Under the pieces are notes generated by a model. It did no database searches, was not told where the DNA came from, and saw only the letters and a list, made by a program, of their open reading frames with translations. Positions 26,933 to 35,556 of a DNA stretch of 64,000 bases are shown here, one piece after another. A program made the translations under genes and the position numbers. This DNA comes from an uncultured Ruegeria sp. (lineage in GTDB: Bacteria; Pseudomonadota; Alphaproteobacteria; Rhodobacterales; Rhodobacteraceae). How positions within the stretch are numbered: the first letter of the stretch is position 1; the number at the start of each line of letters is the position of its first letter. Location of the stretch: NCBI RefSeq assembly GCF_947504215.1, contig NZ_CANNGO010000014.1, forward strand, positions 55,514 to 119,513, written 5' to 3'.

Positions 26933-28543
26933 ATGAACAAGATTTTCGAAGTTCCACTTTATGCCTATGAACGCAGTCCGGATCAGGACGCCGCAACACC
27001 TGTTCGACACAAGGTGATCGTGATCGGCGCCGGGCCAGTGGGTCTGGCAGCTGCGATTGATCTGGCGCAGCAAGATGTCGAAGTTCTGGTCCTAGACGAC
27101 AATGACAAAGTCAGCTTCGGAAGCCGCGCCATCTGTTTTTCCCAGCGTACGCTGGATATTGCTGATCGGCTGGGCTGCGGGCAGCGCCTACTGGACAAAG
27201 GTGTGCGCTGGGACCGTGGCAAAGTGTTTTTCGACGACCGCCAGGTCTATGATTTCAATCTGCAGCCCGACGAGGGCTTTGCGAACCCGGCCTTTATTAA
27301 CCTGCAGCAATACTATGTGGAAACCTTCCTGATGGATCGGCTGCGCGCGTTGCAGGCTGAAGGCGCGCCGGTTCAAATACGCGGACGCAACAAGGTCGAG
27401 GCTGTCGGTACCCATGAAGATCATGTCCGGTTGGAGGTCGAAACCCCGGAAGGCCCCTATACAGTCGAAGCTGACTGGCTGATTGCCTGCGACGGGGCCA
27501 ATTCGCCCACACGGCGGATGCTGGGGATCGATTTTGACGGGCGTGTATTCGAAGACAATTTCCTGATCGCGGATGTGATCATGGAGGCGGACTTTCCGTC
27601 TGAACGATGGTTCTGGTTTGACCCGCCCTTTAATCGGGGCCAATCCGCGCTGTTGCACAAACAACCGGACAATGTCTGGCGGATCGACCTGCAATTAGGT
27701 TGGGATATCGACAAGGAACGCGAGAAACGCCCCGAGAACGTGATCCCCCGCCTGAAAGAGATGCTCGGCGAAGAGGTCGAGTTTCAGCTTGAATGGGTCT
27801 CGATCTACACGTTCCAATGCCGCCGCATGGAAAGCTTCAGACAAGGACGCGCGATTTTTGCCGGGGACAGTGCGCATCAGGTCAGTCCCTTTGGGGCACG
27901 GGGGGCAAACTCGGGCCTGCAGGACGTCGACAATCTGTGCTGGAAACTCAAACTCGTGCTGGATGGCGACGCCCCCGAAAGCTTGCTGGACAGCTATGAT
28001 TCCGAACGCATTCAGGGCGCAGACGAGAACATTCGGAAATCCAGCCGCTCGACCGATTTCATCACGCCCAAATCCGATATGTCACGGGTGCTGAGGGATG
28101 CAGTTCTGGACCTGAGCGAGCATTTCGAATTTGCCCGTCCCATGGTGAATTCGGGACGGTTGAGCGAACCCTGCACCTACGACGGGTCCTCCCTGAATTC
28201 AGCCGATGCGCTGGATGGGCCTGCCCAAACGCGGCCCGGTTCGGCCTGTCCGGACGTACCACTAGGTGGCGATTTTCTTTTGCCCAAACTAGCCGGACAG
28301 TTCACCCTGCTGACAATTGACGCGGATGCGCCAGAGATTTTGCAGGAAGACGGGATCGAAGTCAGACGGCTGGCACTATCGGTCAAGGATGACATGACTC
28401 TGGCGCTCAAACGGCGCTATCTGGGCGATGCCCCCAGTGCGGTCTATTTGATCCGCCCGGATCAGCATGTGGCCGCGCGGCGCGACACCTATGAAGAAAA
28501 CGCGTTCCGGCATGCAATCCGCCGGGCCAGTGGGAAGGAGTAA
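26933..28543 (+). CDS. FAD-dependent aromatic monooxygenase (MhpA/PheA type)
   Basis: 536 residues. Dinucleotide motif VIVIGAGPVGLAAAIDL near residue 28, DG motif LIACDGANSPTRR, and GD motif GRAIFAGDSAHQVSPFGARGANSG place it in the class A phenol-hydroxylase family with a C-terminal thioredoxin-like tail. It has GGGGGA ribosome spacing before 26933. Co-located with hmgA and fahA, so a hydroxylation step feeding the homogentisate ring-cleavage route is likely, substrate unknown. Some relatives hydroxylate 3-hydroxyphenylpropionate. Confidence 0.85.
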   Translation: MNKIFEVPLYAYERSPDQDAATPVRHKVIVIGAGPVGLAAAIDLAQQDVEVLVLDDNDKVSFGSRAICFSQRTLDIADRLGCGQRLLDKGVRWDRGKVFFDDRQVYDFNLQPDEGFANPAFINLQQYYVETFLMDRLRALQAEGAPVQIRGRNKVEAVGTHEDHVRLEVETPEGPYTVEADWLIACDGANSPTRRMLGIDFDGRVFEDNFLIADVIMEADFPSERWFWFDPPFNRGQSALLHKQPDNVWRIDLQLGWDIDKEREKRPENVIPRLKEMLGEEVEFQLEWVSIYTFQCRRMESFRQGRAIFAGDSAHQVSPFGARGANSGLQDVDNLCWKLKLVLDGDAPESLLDSYDSERIQGADENIRKSSRSTDFITPKSDMSRVLRDAVLDLSEHFEFARPMVNSGRLSEPCTYDGSSLNSADALDGPAQTRPGSACPDVPLGGDFLLPKLAGQFTLLTIDADAPEILQEDGIEVRRLALSVKDDMTLALKRRYLGDAPSAVYLIRPDQHVAARRDTYEENAFRHAIRRASGKE

Positions 28544-28548
28544 CCGAA

Positions 28549-28746
28549 ATGGCTGATCTGATCCTCACCCCGAATATCGATAATGCGGATGACTTCTATG
28601 CCGACCTGTTGGCGGCGCATGACGGAATAGATAAAGTCGACAGCGATGCGCTGAACGCGCGGCTGGTTCTGGTTCTGGCCAATCACATCGGCGACAACGC
28701 GGTTCTGGTCCAAGCGATCAACGCGGCACGCCTGAAGATGACTTAG
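28549..28746 (+). CDS. DUF2783 protein
   Basis: 65 residues: LTPNIDNADDFYADLLAAHD, ARLVLVLANHIGDNAVL, all-helical. The DUF2783 family is almost always encoded next to flavin monooxygenases of aromatic catabolism, as here, 5 bp after the previous stop. A small partner or stability factor is plausible; the function is not established. Confidence 0.88.
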   Translation: MADLILTPNIDNADDFYADLLAAHDGIDKVDSDALNARLVLVLANHIGDNAVLVQAINAARLKMT

Positions 28747-28757
28747 CGAGGAATTGT

Positions 28758-29396
28758 GTGAGCAAGACTGTTCTTTATGATTTTTGGAGATCCTCGGCCA
28801 GCTATCGGGTCCGAATTGCGCTGAATTTGGCCGGGATCTCATATGACACAGTCGTCGTTGACTTGGTCAGCGGAGAGCAAAAGGGCGACGCGCATCGGTC
28901 ACGCAACCCGCAAGGTCTGGTCCCCGTTTTGGAGATCGACGGGTTGAGACTGACCCAATCCCTGGCCATCATCGAATATTTGGACCGCACACGACAGCTA
29001 AACCTGTTGCCCGAAAACCCGGCAGATCGCGCCAAAGCGCAGGCGCTGGCCCAGTCGATTGCGGTGGACATACACCCGATCTGCAACCTTGCAGTCGCCA
29101 AACATGCGACCGTGCTAAGCGCGGATGCCAGCAATATGCCCGGCGCATGGATGCAACACTATATTCGGCCCGGGCTGGAAGCGTTCGAAGCACTGCTAGC
29201 TGAGTTCACGCAATCGCCTTATTGCACAGGCACACAACCCGGGCTCGCCGATCTGTGCCTGATCCCTCAGCTTTTTAACGCCCGCCGTTGGGAGGTTGAT
29301 CTGTCACACTTGCCACGCCTGTTGGCTGTCGAGGCAGCCTGCAGCGATCATCCCGCCTTTGTCGCAGCCCGTCCCGACCAGCACGCGCCAGCATAG
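28758..29396 (+). CDS. maiA: Maleylacetoacetate isomerase
   Basis: 212 residues, zeta-class GST. YDFWRSSASYRVRIALNLAG is the GSH-site signature SSxxYRVRIAL. GSH-dependent cis-trans isomerisation of maleylacetoacetate to fumarylacetoacetate, between HmgA and FahA. It starts at a GTG (GAGGAATTGT ribosome site). It completes the three-enzyme ring-cleavage route in this operon. Confidence 0.94.
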   Translation: MSKTVLYDFWRSSASYRVRIALNLAGISYDTVVVDLVSGEQKGDAHRSRNPQGLVPVLEIDGLRLTQSLAIIEYLDRTRQLNLLPENPADRAKAQALAQSIAVDIHPICNLAVAKHATVLSADASNMPGAWMQHYIRPGLEAFEALLAEFTQSPYCTGTQPGLADLCLIPQLFNARRWEVDLSHLPRLLAVEAACSDHPAFVAARPDQHAPA

Positions 29397-29495
29397 CAAA
29401 TTTTTGTGGCGTTCAGCACAGACCCTGTGTGCTGGTGCGGGTAGCCCAGAGCGGCGATTGGACCTAGCTTTGTTTCACTACAAAATGAGGTTCAG

Positions 29496-29837
29496 ATGTC
29501 AGAAATCACCGGCTATCACGCGCATATCTATTTCGACGCAGACACCCAACCGACAGCGCAACAGATCTGCGAAGAGGCAGCGCACCTTTTTCCAGTCCAA
29601 ATGGGACGGATGCACGCGCGAAACGTTGGACCGCATCCCCGCTGGAGTTGCCAACTGGGTTTTGCGGCAGACGCGTTTGATCAGGTCATTCCATGGCTGA
29701 TGTTGAACCGACAGGGGCTCACGATATTCACCCACCCGGAAACCGGTGATCATCTCGCGGATCACCGTGATAGAGCCATATGGATGGGCGAGATGCTGGA
29801 CCTGGATTTATCCATCTTTGACAAGGTTCACACCTAA
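29496..29837 (+). CDS. DOPA 4,5-dioxygenase-like protein
   Basis: 113 residues. HAHIYFDAD at the N-terminus, ending with WMGEMLDLDLSIF; the vicinal-oxygen-chelate-like family of small dioxygenases (DopA/DodA-type). Contains paired His residues (HIYF, GPHP, THP). 100 bp after maiA and convergent with the acyl-CoA synthetase (4-nt overlap). An extradiol cleavage role in aromatic breakdown is inferred from family name only. Confidence 0.82.
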   Translation: MSEITGYHAHIYFDADTQPTAQQICEEAAHLFPVQMGRMHARNVGPHPRWSCQLGFAADAFDQVIPWLMLNRQGLTIFTHPETGDHLADHRDRAIWMGEMLDLDLSIFDKVHT

Positions 29838-31462
29838 ACCAGGGCGCGCGCCTGATCCCGCAGAACGAACTTCTGAACCTTGCCCGTTGACGTTTTTGGC
29901 AAGGTTCCGAACACCACCGATTTTGGCGTTTTGAAATGGGCCATGTTGTCCCGGCAAAAGGCGATCAGATCTGCTTCAGTCACCGATGCTTCCGGCTTTA
30001 GCTCGACGAAGGCGCACGGTGTTTCGCCCCATTTCTCATCCGGTCTGGCCACGACTGCGGCCTCCATCACAGCAGGGTGTTTGTACAGAACGCCCTCAAC
30101 CTCGACGGATGAAATATTCTCACCCCCGGAGATGATTATGTCCTTGGATCGGTCTTTCAGCGCGATGTAGGCATCGGGATGCATGACACCCAAATCACCT
30201 GAGGCGAACCAGCCACCAGCAAAAGCCTTATCCGTGGCTTCGGGGTTCTTCAGATACCCTTTCATCACAACGTTGCCCTGCATGAAGATCTCACCCATGG
30301 TTTCGCCGTCTGCTGGCACCGGGTTCAGCGTTTCCGGATCAGCCACCATCAACCCAGACAAGGCGGTGTATCTGACACCCTGCCGCACTTTGAGCGCAGC
30401 GCGTTCTTCGGCTGTCTTGTCATCCCATTCTTCTTTCCACGCGCACACAACCGATGGGCCGTAGGTTTCGGTCAGCCCATAGACATGGGTCACTTCGATA
30501 CCCATCGCCTCCATCGCCTCGATTACCGCTGCGGGTGGCGGGGCACCGGCGGTCATCACCTTGATCTGGTGGCCGAAGTCCTTGAGGTGATCCGGCGCAT
30601 GGGCGAGCATGTTCAACACAATCGGCGCGCCGCAAAAATGGCTGACTTTTTCATCCCTGAAGGCCGCATAGATCGGTTCAGCCCGCACCGCGCGCAAACA
30701 GACCGAGACCCCGGCGTTGGCCGCCATGGCCCAAGGGAAACACCAGCCATTGCAATGAAACATCGGCAGCGTCCACAGGTAGACAGAATGCTTTGGCATA
30801 TCCCAGTCCAGAATGTCCGACTGCGCATTCAGCGTGGCCCCACGATGATGATAAACTACTCCCTTTGGGTTGCCGGTTGTTCCCGACGTGTAGTTCAGCG
30901 TGATTGCGTCCCATTCATCGGCGGGTAGTGACCAATTGAATTCCGGGTCACCTTCGCCCAGCAATGCGTCATAGGTCAGATCGCCCAGACGCACGCCGCC
31001 ATTAAAGCTGGGATCTTCGATATCGATGACCAGAAGGTCGCGCTCGACATGCTTCAAGGCCTCTTTAGCGACTTCTGAAAACTCAGGATCGACGACTAGC
31101 ACCTTGGCTTCCGCATGGTTCAGAATGAACGCAATGACCGGCGCATCCAATCGCGTGTTGATCGCGTTCAGAACCGCCCCTGCCATGGGCACGCCAAAAT
31201 GCGCCTCATACAACTCGGGGATGTTGGCTGCGATGATCGAAACGGTATCCCCCAGTCCCACGCCCCTTGCATTCAGGGCGCTGGCCAGCCGGCGGCAGCG
31301 GGCGTAGGTGCCTGCCCAGGTGTATCTGCGATCGCCGTACACCACCGAAGGGTAATCCGGATACACCTGCGCGGTGCGTTCAATAAAACTGAGCGGTGAC
31401 AGAGGCGTGTAATTTGCGCGGCATTTGTCCAAATGACGTTCATAGATGTTAGGGTCAGTCAT
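29834..31462 (-). CDS. Acyl-CoA synthetase (AMP-forming)
   Basis: 542 residues. YTSGTTGNPKGVVYHHRG (P-loop-like AMP motif), GLTETYGPS, GWFASGDLG, KDIIISGGENISSVEVEG and the C-terminal catalytic Lys in PKTSTGKVQKF. Typical of medium/long-chain or methylmercaptopropionate-type ligases in this group; the acyl substrate is unresolved. Divergent from tpa with a 221-bp promoter gap. Confidence 0.92.
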   Translation of the reverse strand: MTDPNIYERHLDKCRANYTPLSPLSFIERTAQVYPDYPSVVYGDRRYTWAGTYARCRRLASALNARGVGLGDTVSIIAANIPELYEAHFGVPMAGAVLNAINTRLDAPVIAFILNHAEAKVLVVDPEFSEVAKEALKHVERDLLVIDIEDPSFNGGVRLGDLTYDALLGEGDPEFNWSLPADEWDAITLNYTSGTTGNPKGVVYHHRGATLNAQSDILDWDMPKHSVYLWTLPMFHCNGWCFPWAMAANAGVSVCLRAVRAEPIYAAFRDEKVSHFCGAPIVLNMLAHAPDHLKDFGHQIKVMTAGAPPPAAVIEAMEAMGIEVTHVYGLTETYGPSVVCAWKEEWDDKTAEERAALKVRQGVRYTALSGLMVADPETLNPVPADGETMGEIFMQGNVVMKGYLKNPEATDKAFAGGWFASGDLGVMHPDAYIALKDRSKDIIISGGENISSVEVEGVLYKHPAVMEAAVVARPDEKWGETPCAFVELKPEASVTEADLIAFCRDNMAHFKTPKSVVFGTLPKTSTGKVQKFVLRDQARALV

Positions 31463-31683
31463 CCGCCAATCCTCCGTTATCGCAGTGCGCGCGACTTGAG
31501 CATAAAGTTACCCGTCTGACAAACCCGTAGAAATACGTCGGCCGTTTCGACTGGCGATACGGGATGGTGTGATCTGGCCCTATCTACATCCGGTCTTTCG
31601 CGGTGATCTGAAGCATCTTAAACACATGCAGGGAGGTGGTCATTCCATCTCCCGCACACCGCATCTCATTGAAAGGACATGTC

Positions 31684-33075
31684 ATGGACGGCACGTTCAA
31701 CGAAAACGATCTTTCCCGCGTGGTCGAGGCCGACCGCGCCCATATCTGGCACCACCTGATCCAGCATAAACCCTTTGAAACCAATGATCCGCGCATCATT
31801 GTCGAAGGAAAAGGCATGCGGGTCTGGGACCAGAAGGGCAAAGAGCATCTGGATGCGGTCTCGGGTGGGGTCTGGACTGTGAACGTAGGCTATGGTCGCG
31901 AATCGATCTGTAAAGCGGTCTACGACCAGTTGATGAAACTGTGCTATTTCGCGAATTCAGCTGGTTCGATCCCCGGTGCCCTGTTTGCAGAAAAGCTGAT
32001 CGAAAAGATGCCAGGAATGAGCCGGGTTTATTACACCAACTCCGGCTCTGAGGCGAACGAGAAAGCCTTCAAAATGATCCGCCAGATCGCACATAAGCGC
32101 TATGGCGGCAAGAAGACCAAGATCCTGTATCGCGACCGTGACTACCACGGCTCGACCTTGGCAGCGATGTCGGCAGGTGGTCAGGACGAACGCAACATGC
32201 AGTACGGCCCCTTTGCACCGGGTTTCGTGCGCGTGCCCCATTGCATGGAATACCGCAAGCACGAGCTGGACGGCGCACCAGAAGAGAACTTTGGTGAATG
32301 GGCGGCCAACCAGATCGAAGAGGTGATCTTGCGTGAAGGCCCCGAGACTGTTGGCGCCCTGTGCCTTGAGCCGGTCACCGCTGGCGGCGGCGTGATCGAA
32401 GCGCCCGACGGGTATTGGCCGCGCGTGCAGGAGATCTGCAAGAAATACGATGTCCTGCTGCATATTGATGAGGTCGTCTGCGGCGTTGGCCGTACCGGCA
32501 CCTGGTTCGGTTATCAGCAATACGGCATCCAGCCCGATTTCGTGACCATGGCCAAGGGTGTTGCCTCGGGCTATGCGGCGATTGCGTGCCTTGTGACCAC
32601 CGAAGATGTGTTCGACATGTTCAAGGACGATGCCGCTGATCCGATGAACTACTTCCGCGATATCTCAACCTTTGGCGGCTGTACCGCTGGTCCGGCGGCC
32701 GCGATCGAGAACATGCGAATCATCGAAGATGAAAATCTGCTGGGCAATTGTGTCGACATGGGCGATCGCATGACAGCGAACCTGCAGGCACTGATGGAAA
32801 AGCACAAAGTCGTCGGCGACGTGCGCGGCAAGGGCCTGTTCCTGGGGGCCGAGTTGGTCGCGGACCGGTCATCTCGCGAACCTGTTGACGAGAAGCTGGC
32901 ACAAGCGGTTGTGGCGGATTGTATGGCGCAAGGCGTCATCATCGGCGTCACCAACCGCTCGGTTCCAGGTCGCAACAACACGCTGTGCTTCTCACCGGCA
33001 CTGATCGCAACAGCGGATGATATCGATCAAATCACCGATGCAGTCGATGGCGCGTTGGGCCGGGTGTTTGGCTGA
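31684..33075 (+). CDS. tpa: Taurine:pyruvate aminotransferase
   Basis: 463 residues, class III aminotransferase with PLP Lys in TMAKGVASGY. The N-terminal HIWHHLIQHK, EGKGMRVWDQKGKEHLDAVSGGVWTVNVGYG, and YYTNSGSEANEKAFK are close to known taurine:pyruvate aminotransferases, which turn taurine into sulfoacetaldehyde. The usual xsc, pta and tauR neighbours are missing here. Another omega-amine substrate (beta-alanine type) remains possible. Ends in a strong terminator. Confidence 0.78.
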   Translation: MDGTFNENDLSRVVEADRAHIWHHLIQHKPFETNDPRIIVEGKGMRVWDQKGKEHLDAVSGGVWTVNVGYGRESICKAVYDQLMKLCYFANSAGSIPGALFAEKLIEKMPGMSRVYYTNSGSEANEKAFKMIRQIAHKRYGGKKTKILYRDRDYHGSTLAAMSAGGQDERNMQYGPFAPGFVRVPHCMEYRKHELDGAPEENFGEWAANQIEEVILREGPETVGALCLEPVTAGGGVIEAPDGYWPRVQEICKKYDVLLHIDEVVCGVGRTGTWFGYQQYGIQPDFVTMAKGVASGYAAIACLVTTEDVFDMFKDDAADPMNYFRDISTFGGCTAGPAAAIENMRIIEDENLLGNCVDMGDRMTANLQALMEKHKVVGDVRGKGLFLGAELVADRSSREPVDEKLAQAVVADCMAQGVIIGVTNRSVPGRNNTLCFSPALIATADDIDQITDAVDGALGRVFG

Positions 33076-33110
33076 CCTGATATCTAGGCACCTGCCCTGT
33101 TGGAATTGTG

Positions 33111-33138
33111 AAAACCGGCGCTATCCGCGCCGGTTTTT
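33111..33138 (+). terminator. Terminator after tpa
   Basis: AAAACCGGCGCTATCCGCGCCGGTTTTTTC: a stem of 8 GC-rich bp with a T-run, 36 bp after the stop. Confidence 0.9.
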
Positions 33139-33219
33139 TCTTTGGAACACCAGAGTTTGTCAATTTCCCGAACTCGGATAGCCTGTGATCACCACATCCC
33201 GACGCAGGAGACCCTCTTG

Positions 33220-33669
33220 ATGTTACGCAATCTCGTCGCAGCCCTTATCCTTGCCATCGCCACTCCGGCCTCTGCTGATGACGGCAGCGGCTTTCCGCAG
33301 ATCGTCGGAACCTGGACCGGCACCTATCTGGTGGCCTTCGCCAAATCGAACCCAAACCACGATAGAGGTCTGCTGCAGACCGAAATGGAGTTGGAGATCA
33401 CGAAGCTGGATGGCAACCTGATCACCGCCACCAACCGCTGGCGGCGGATCGGTGACAAAGACTGGATCGTCGAAGAAGCAATGGGCACCTTCAGCCTGGA
33501 TGACCCAACCCGCTTTGTTCTGGCCGAGGCCGGGATATCGGGCGATGATGTTTCAGCGGGAATATTCAACGGCGTTTATCTGGATGACGTGATTATGATC
33601 ACCTATGCCGGACCCGGTACGGGCGTGGCGTTTGCGGCCCAGTTGGTGAAGAAAGACCCCAGCAATTAG
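33220..33669 (+). CDS. Small secreted hypothetical protein
   Basis: 149 residues. Sec signal peptide MLRNLVAALILAIATPASADD, then a mature beta-rich protein with GTWTGTYLVAFAKSNP and LVKKDPSN at the end. The start at 33220 has an AGGAG site; the open frame extends a further 78 bp upstream but that part does not look coding. Resembles lipocalin-like small periplasmic proteins; not assigned. Confidence 0.6.
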   Translation: MLRNLVAALILAIATPASADDGSGFPQIVGTWTGTYLVAFAKSNPNHDRGLLQTEMELEITKLDGNLITATNRWRRIGDKDWIVEEAMGTFSLDDPTRFVLAEAGISGDDVSAGIFNGVYLDDVIMITYAGPGTGVAFAAQLVKKDPSN

Positions 33670-33843
33670 GTACGAGGCTCCGCTAAAGTTAACTATGCAC
33701 GCCAGCAGAATTTTGGCCGCCATCGTACTTCTTGCTCTTATACCTCCACTGATGCAGACTTTAATCAGGAAGGATGTCTGCTTCACCGCTTAGCAAGTTG
33801 GCAGACCACCCAGCGCGACACCATTCTTTGAGAGGAGTGTGTC

Positions 33844-34662
33844 ATGGCATCCAAAACTACAGGATCCCCACCACCGGAAAACCTGAGGCCGCAACATGCG
33901 GCCGGGCCCCAAATCAATAAGGTAACTACGGGTGATATCACAGCATCGCTGAATGCAGGGTTTTCCGACTTTCTGGCGCGTCCCTTCATGAGCTGCTTCT
34001 TCGGTTTGTTCTATGCGGTTTTCGGAATCCTGATGGTTTGGAGTCTGGTCTGGCTCGGCAAGATCTGGATGATCATTCCTGCCATCGTAGGCTTTCCGCT
34101 GGTCGCGCCCTTTGCCGCTGCCGGGCTTTACGAAATGTCCCGGCGGTTGCAGAACGGAGAGAGTTTCGGCTGGTCAGAAATCCTTACCGTGATGGCCAAT
34201 CAACGCAAACGCGAAATGGGATGGATGGCCTTTGTCACCCTGTTCATTTTCTGGGTGTGGATTTACCAAATCCGGCTTTGGCTGGCGATCACCCTGCAGA
34301 ACGCATCCTTTTCGGATTTTGAAGGGTTCTTGAATACCGTATTCTTCACATCTCAGGGCTGGACCTTCCTTGCCATCGGCACCTGCGTCGGCGCATTTCT
34401 GTCGGCGGTACTATTTTCGGTGACCGTCGTTGCCATGCCCATGCTGCTCGACCGGGAGATCAATTTCGTTTCAGCCATGTTAACGTCCTTGCGCGTCGTT
34501 GCGGAAAGTCCGGGTGTCATGCTCACTTGGGCAGCGATCACCTCAGTTACGATACTGTTGTCGCTGGTCCCAGCGTTTTTGGGCCTGATTTTCACCCTGC
34601 CGATCCTGGGCCACGCCACGTGGCATCTTTATCAACGGGCGATATCACCAGCGCAGGAGTGA
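33844..34662 (+). CDS. DUF2189 family membrane protein
   Basis: 272 residues, six membrane helices with a hydrophilic N-terminus; the DUF2189 pattern includes FSDFLARPFMSCFFGLFYAVFGILMV and AMLTSLRVVAESPGVMLTW. Function unknown; members are widespread in Rhodobacterales and often near respiratory genes. Confidence 0.85.
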   Translation: MASKTTGSPPPENLRPQHAAGPQINKVTTGDITASLNAGFSDFLARPFMSCFFGLFYAVFGILMVWSLVWLGKIWMIIPAIVGFPLVAPFAAAGLYEMSRRLQNGESFGWSEILTVMANQRKREMGWMAFVTLFIFWVWIYQIRLWLAITLQNASFSDFEGFLNTVFFTSQGWTFLAIGTCVGAFLSAVLFSVTVVAMPMLLDREINFVSAMLTSLRVVAESPGVMLTWAAITSVTILLSLVPAFLGLIFTLPILGHATWHLYQRAISPAQE

Positions 34663-34737
34663 TCTATCCGAGCATCACCATGGGCGTTGTGGGCATTATT
34701 TTGCCGGAGTGTTGCTGAGTTCACTTTCGGCTATCAA

Positions 34738-34766
34738 CAAAAAAGGCCGCCCCATACAGGACGGCC
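34738..34766 (-). terminator. Terminator of rpmI-rplT
   Basis: On the minus strand GGCCGTCC-TGTAT-GGGGCGGCC is followed by TTTTTTG. It is 28 bp after the rplT stop. Confidence 0.87.
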
Positions 34767-34794
34767 CTACATTCACTGTCTCTCTAAAAGACAA

Positions 34795-35160
34795 TCAGGC
34801 GGTCAGAGCAGCCTGTGCCTGGGCGACGATCGCGCCGAACGCTTCCGGTTCGTGCACGGCCAGGTCGGCCAGAACTTTGCGGTCCACTTCAATACCGGCC
34901 AGAGTCAGGCCGTTGATGAAGCGGGAATATGTCAGAGCCTCGTCATGGCTGCGCACAGCGGCGTTGATCCGCTGGATCCACAGCGCGCGGAAGTTGCGCT
35001 TGCGGTTCTTACGGTCACGGGTTGCGTACTGGTTGGCCTTGTCGACGGCCTGAGAGGCAACCTTGAAGGTGCTTTTGCGACGACCATAATAGCCTTTTGC
35101 GGCCTTGATGATCTTCTTGTGACGGGCGTGGGTTACGGTTCCACCTTTAACGCGGGACAT
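34795..35160 (-). CDS. rplT: 50S ribosomal protein L20
   Basis: 121 residues. [28 protein letters not shown] and [16 protein letters not shown] are fully conserved: an early assembly protein of the large subunit. 14 bp after rpmI. In many relatives pheS follows; here a terminator and DUF2189 do instead. Confidence 0.97.
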   Translation of the reverse strand: MSRVKGGTVTHARHKKIIKAAKGYYGRRKSTFKVASQAVDKANQYATRDRKNRKRNFRALWIQRINAAVRSHDEALTYSRFINGLTLAGIEVDRKVLADLAVHEPEAFGAIVAQAQAALTA

Positions 35161-35174
35161 CTCTAAATCTCCTC

Positions 35175-35375
35175 TTAGCGGTCGTAGGGCATGTAGCCCT
35201 TGACGATCTTGGCGTCGGGGGCGGACAGGGTGGTGTTGCCACGGGCATCGCGGATGAATTTCTTGGTCCGCTTGATCATACCGTGACGCTTGCCGGCCTG
35301 GCCAGCAAGGACCTTACCGGTCGCAGTCACCTTAAAGCGCTTTTTCGCGCTCGACTTTGTCTTCATCTTAGGCAT
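35175..35375 (-). CDS. rpmI: 50S ribosomal protein L35
   Basis: 66 residues. [41 protein letters not shown]. The start at 35375 (AAAGGAG site) is used rather than an open extension of 16 codons. infC is not adjacent. Confidence 0.96.
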   Translation of the reverse strand: MPKMKTKSSAKKRFKVTATGKVLAGQAGKRHGMIKRTKKFIRDARGNTTLSAPDAKIVKGYMPYDR

Positions 35376-35556
35376 TTCCGTCTCCTTTCGGGGTTCGGTA
35401 CTAAACGCGACTCGGCATGCCACATTGGCCGGTCACGCGATCAGAAGCGCCGTTTACGCAAGTTCGGTCATACTGGCAAGGGGGTTTGGACCAGAATCTG
35501 CGGTTTTTGCAGGTTGGTCAGGCACCGGGGCGACAAGGGCCGCCCCGGTGGTATGA

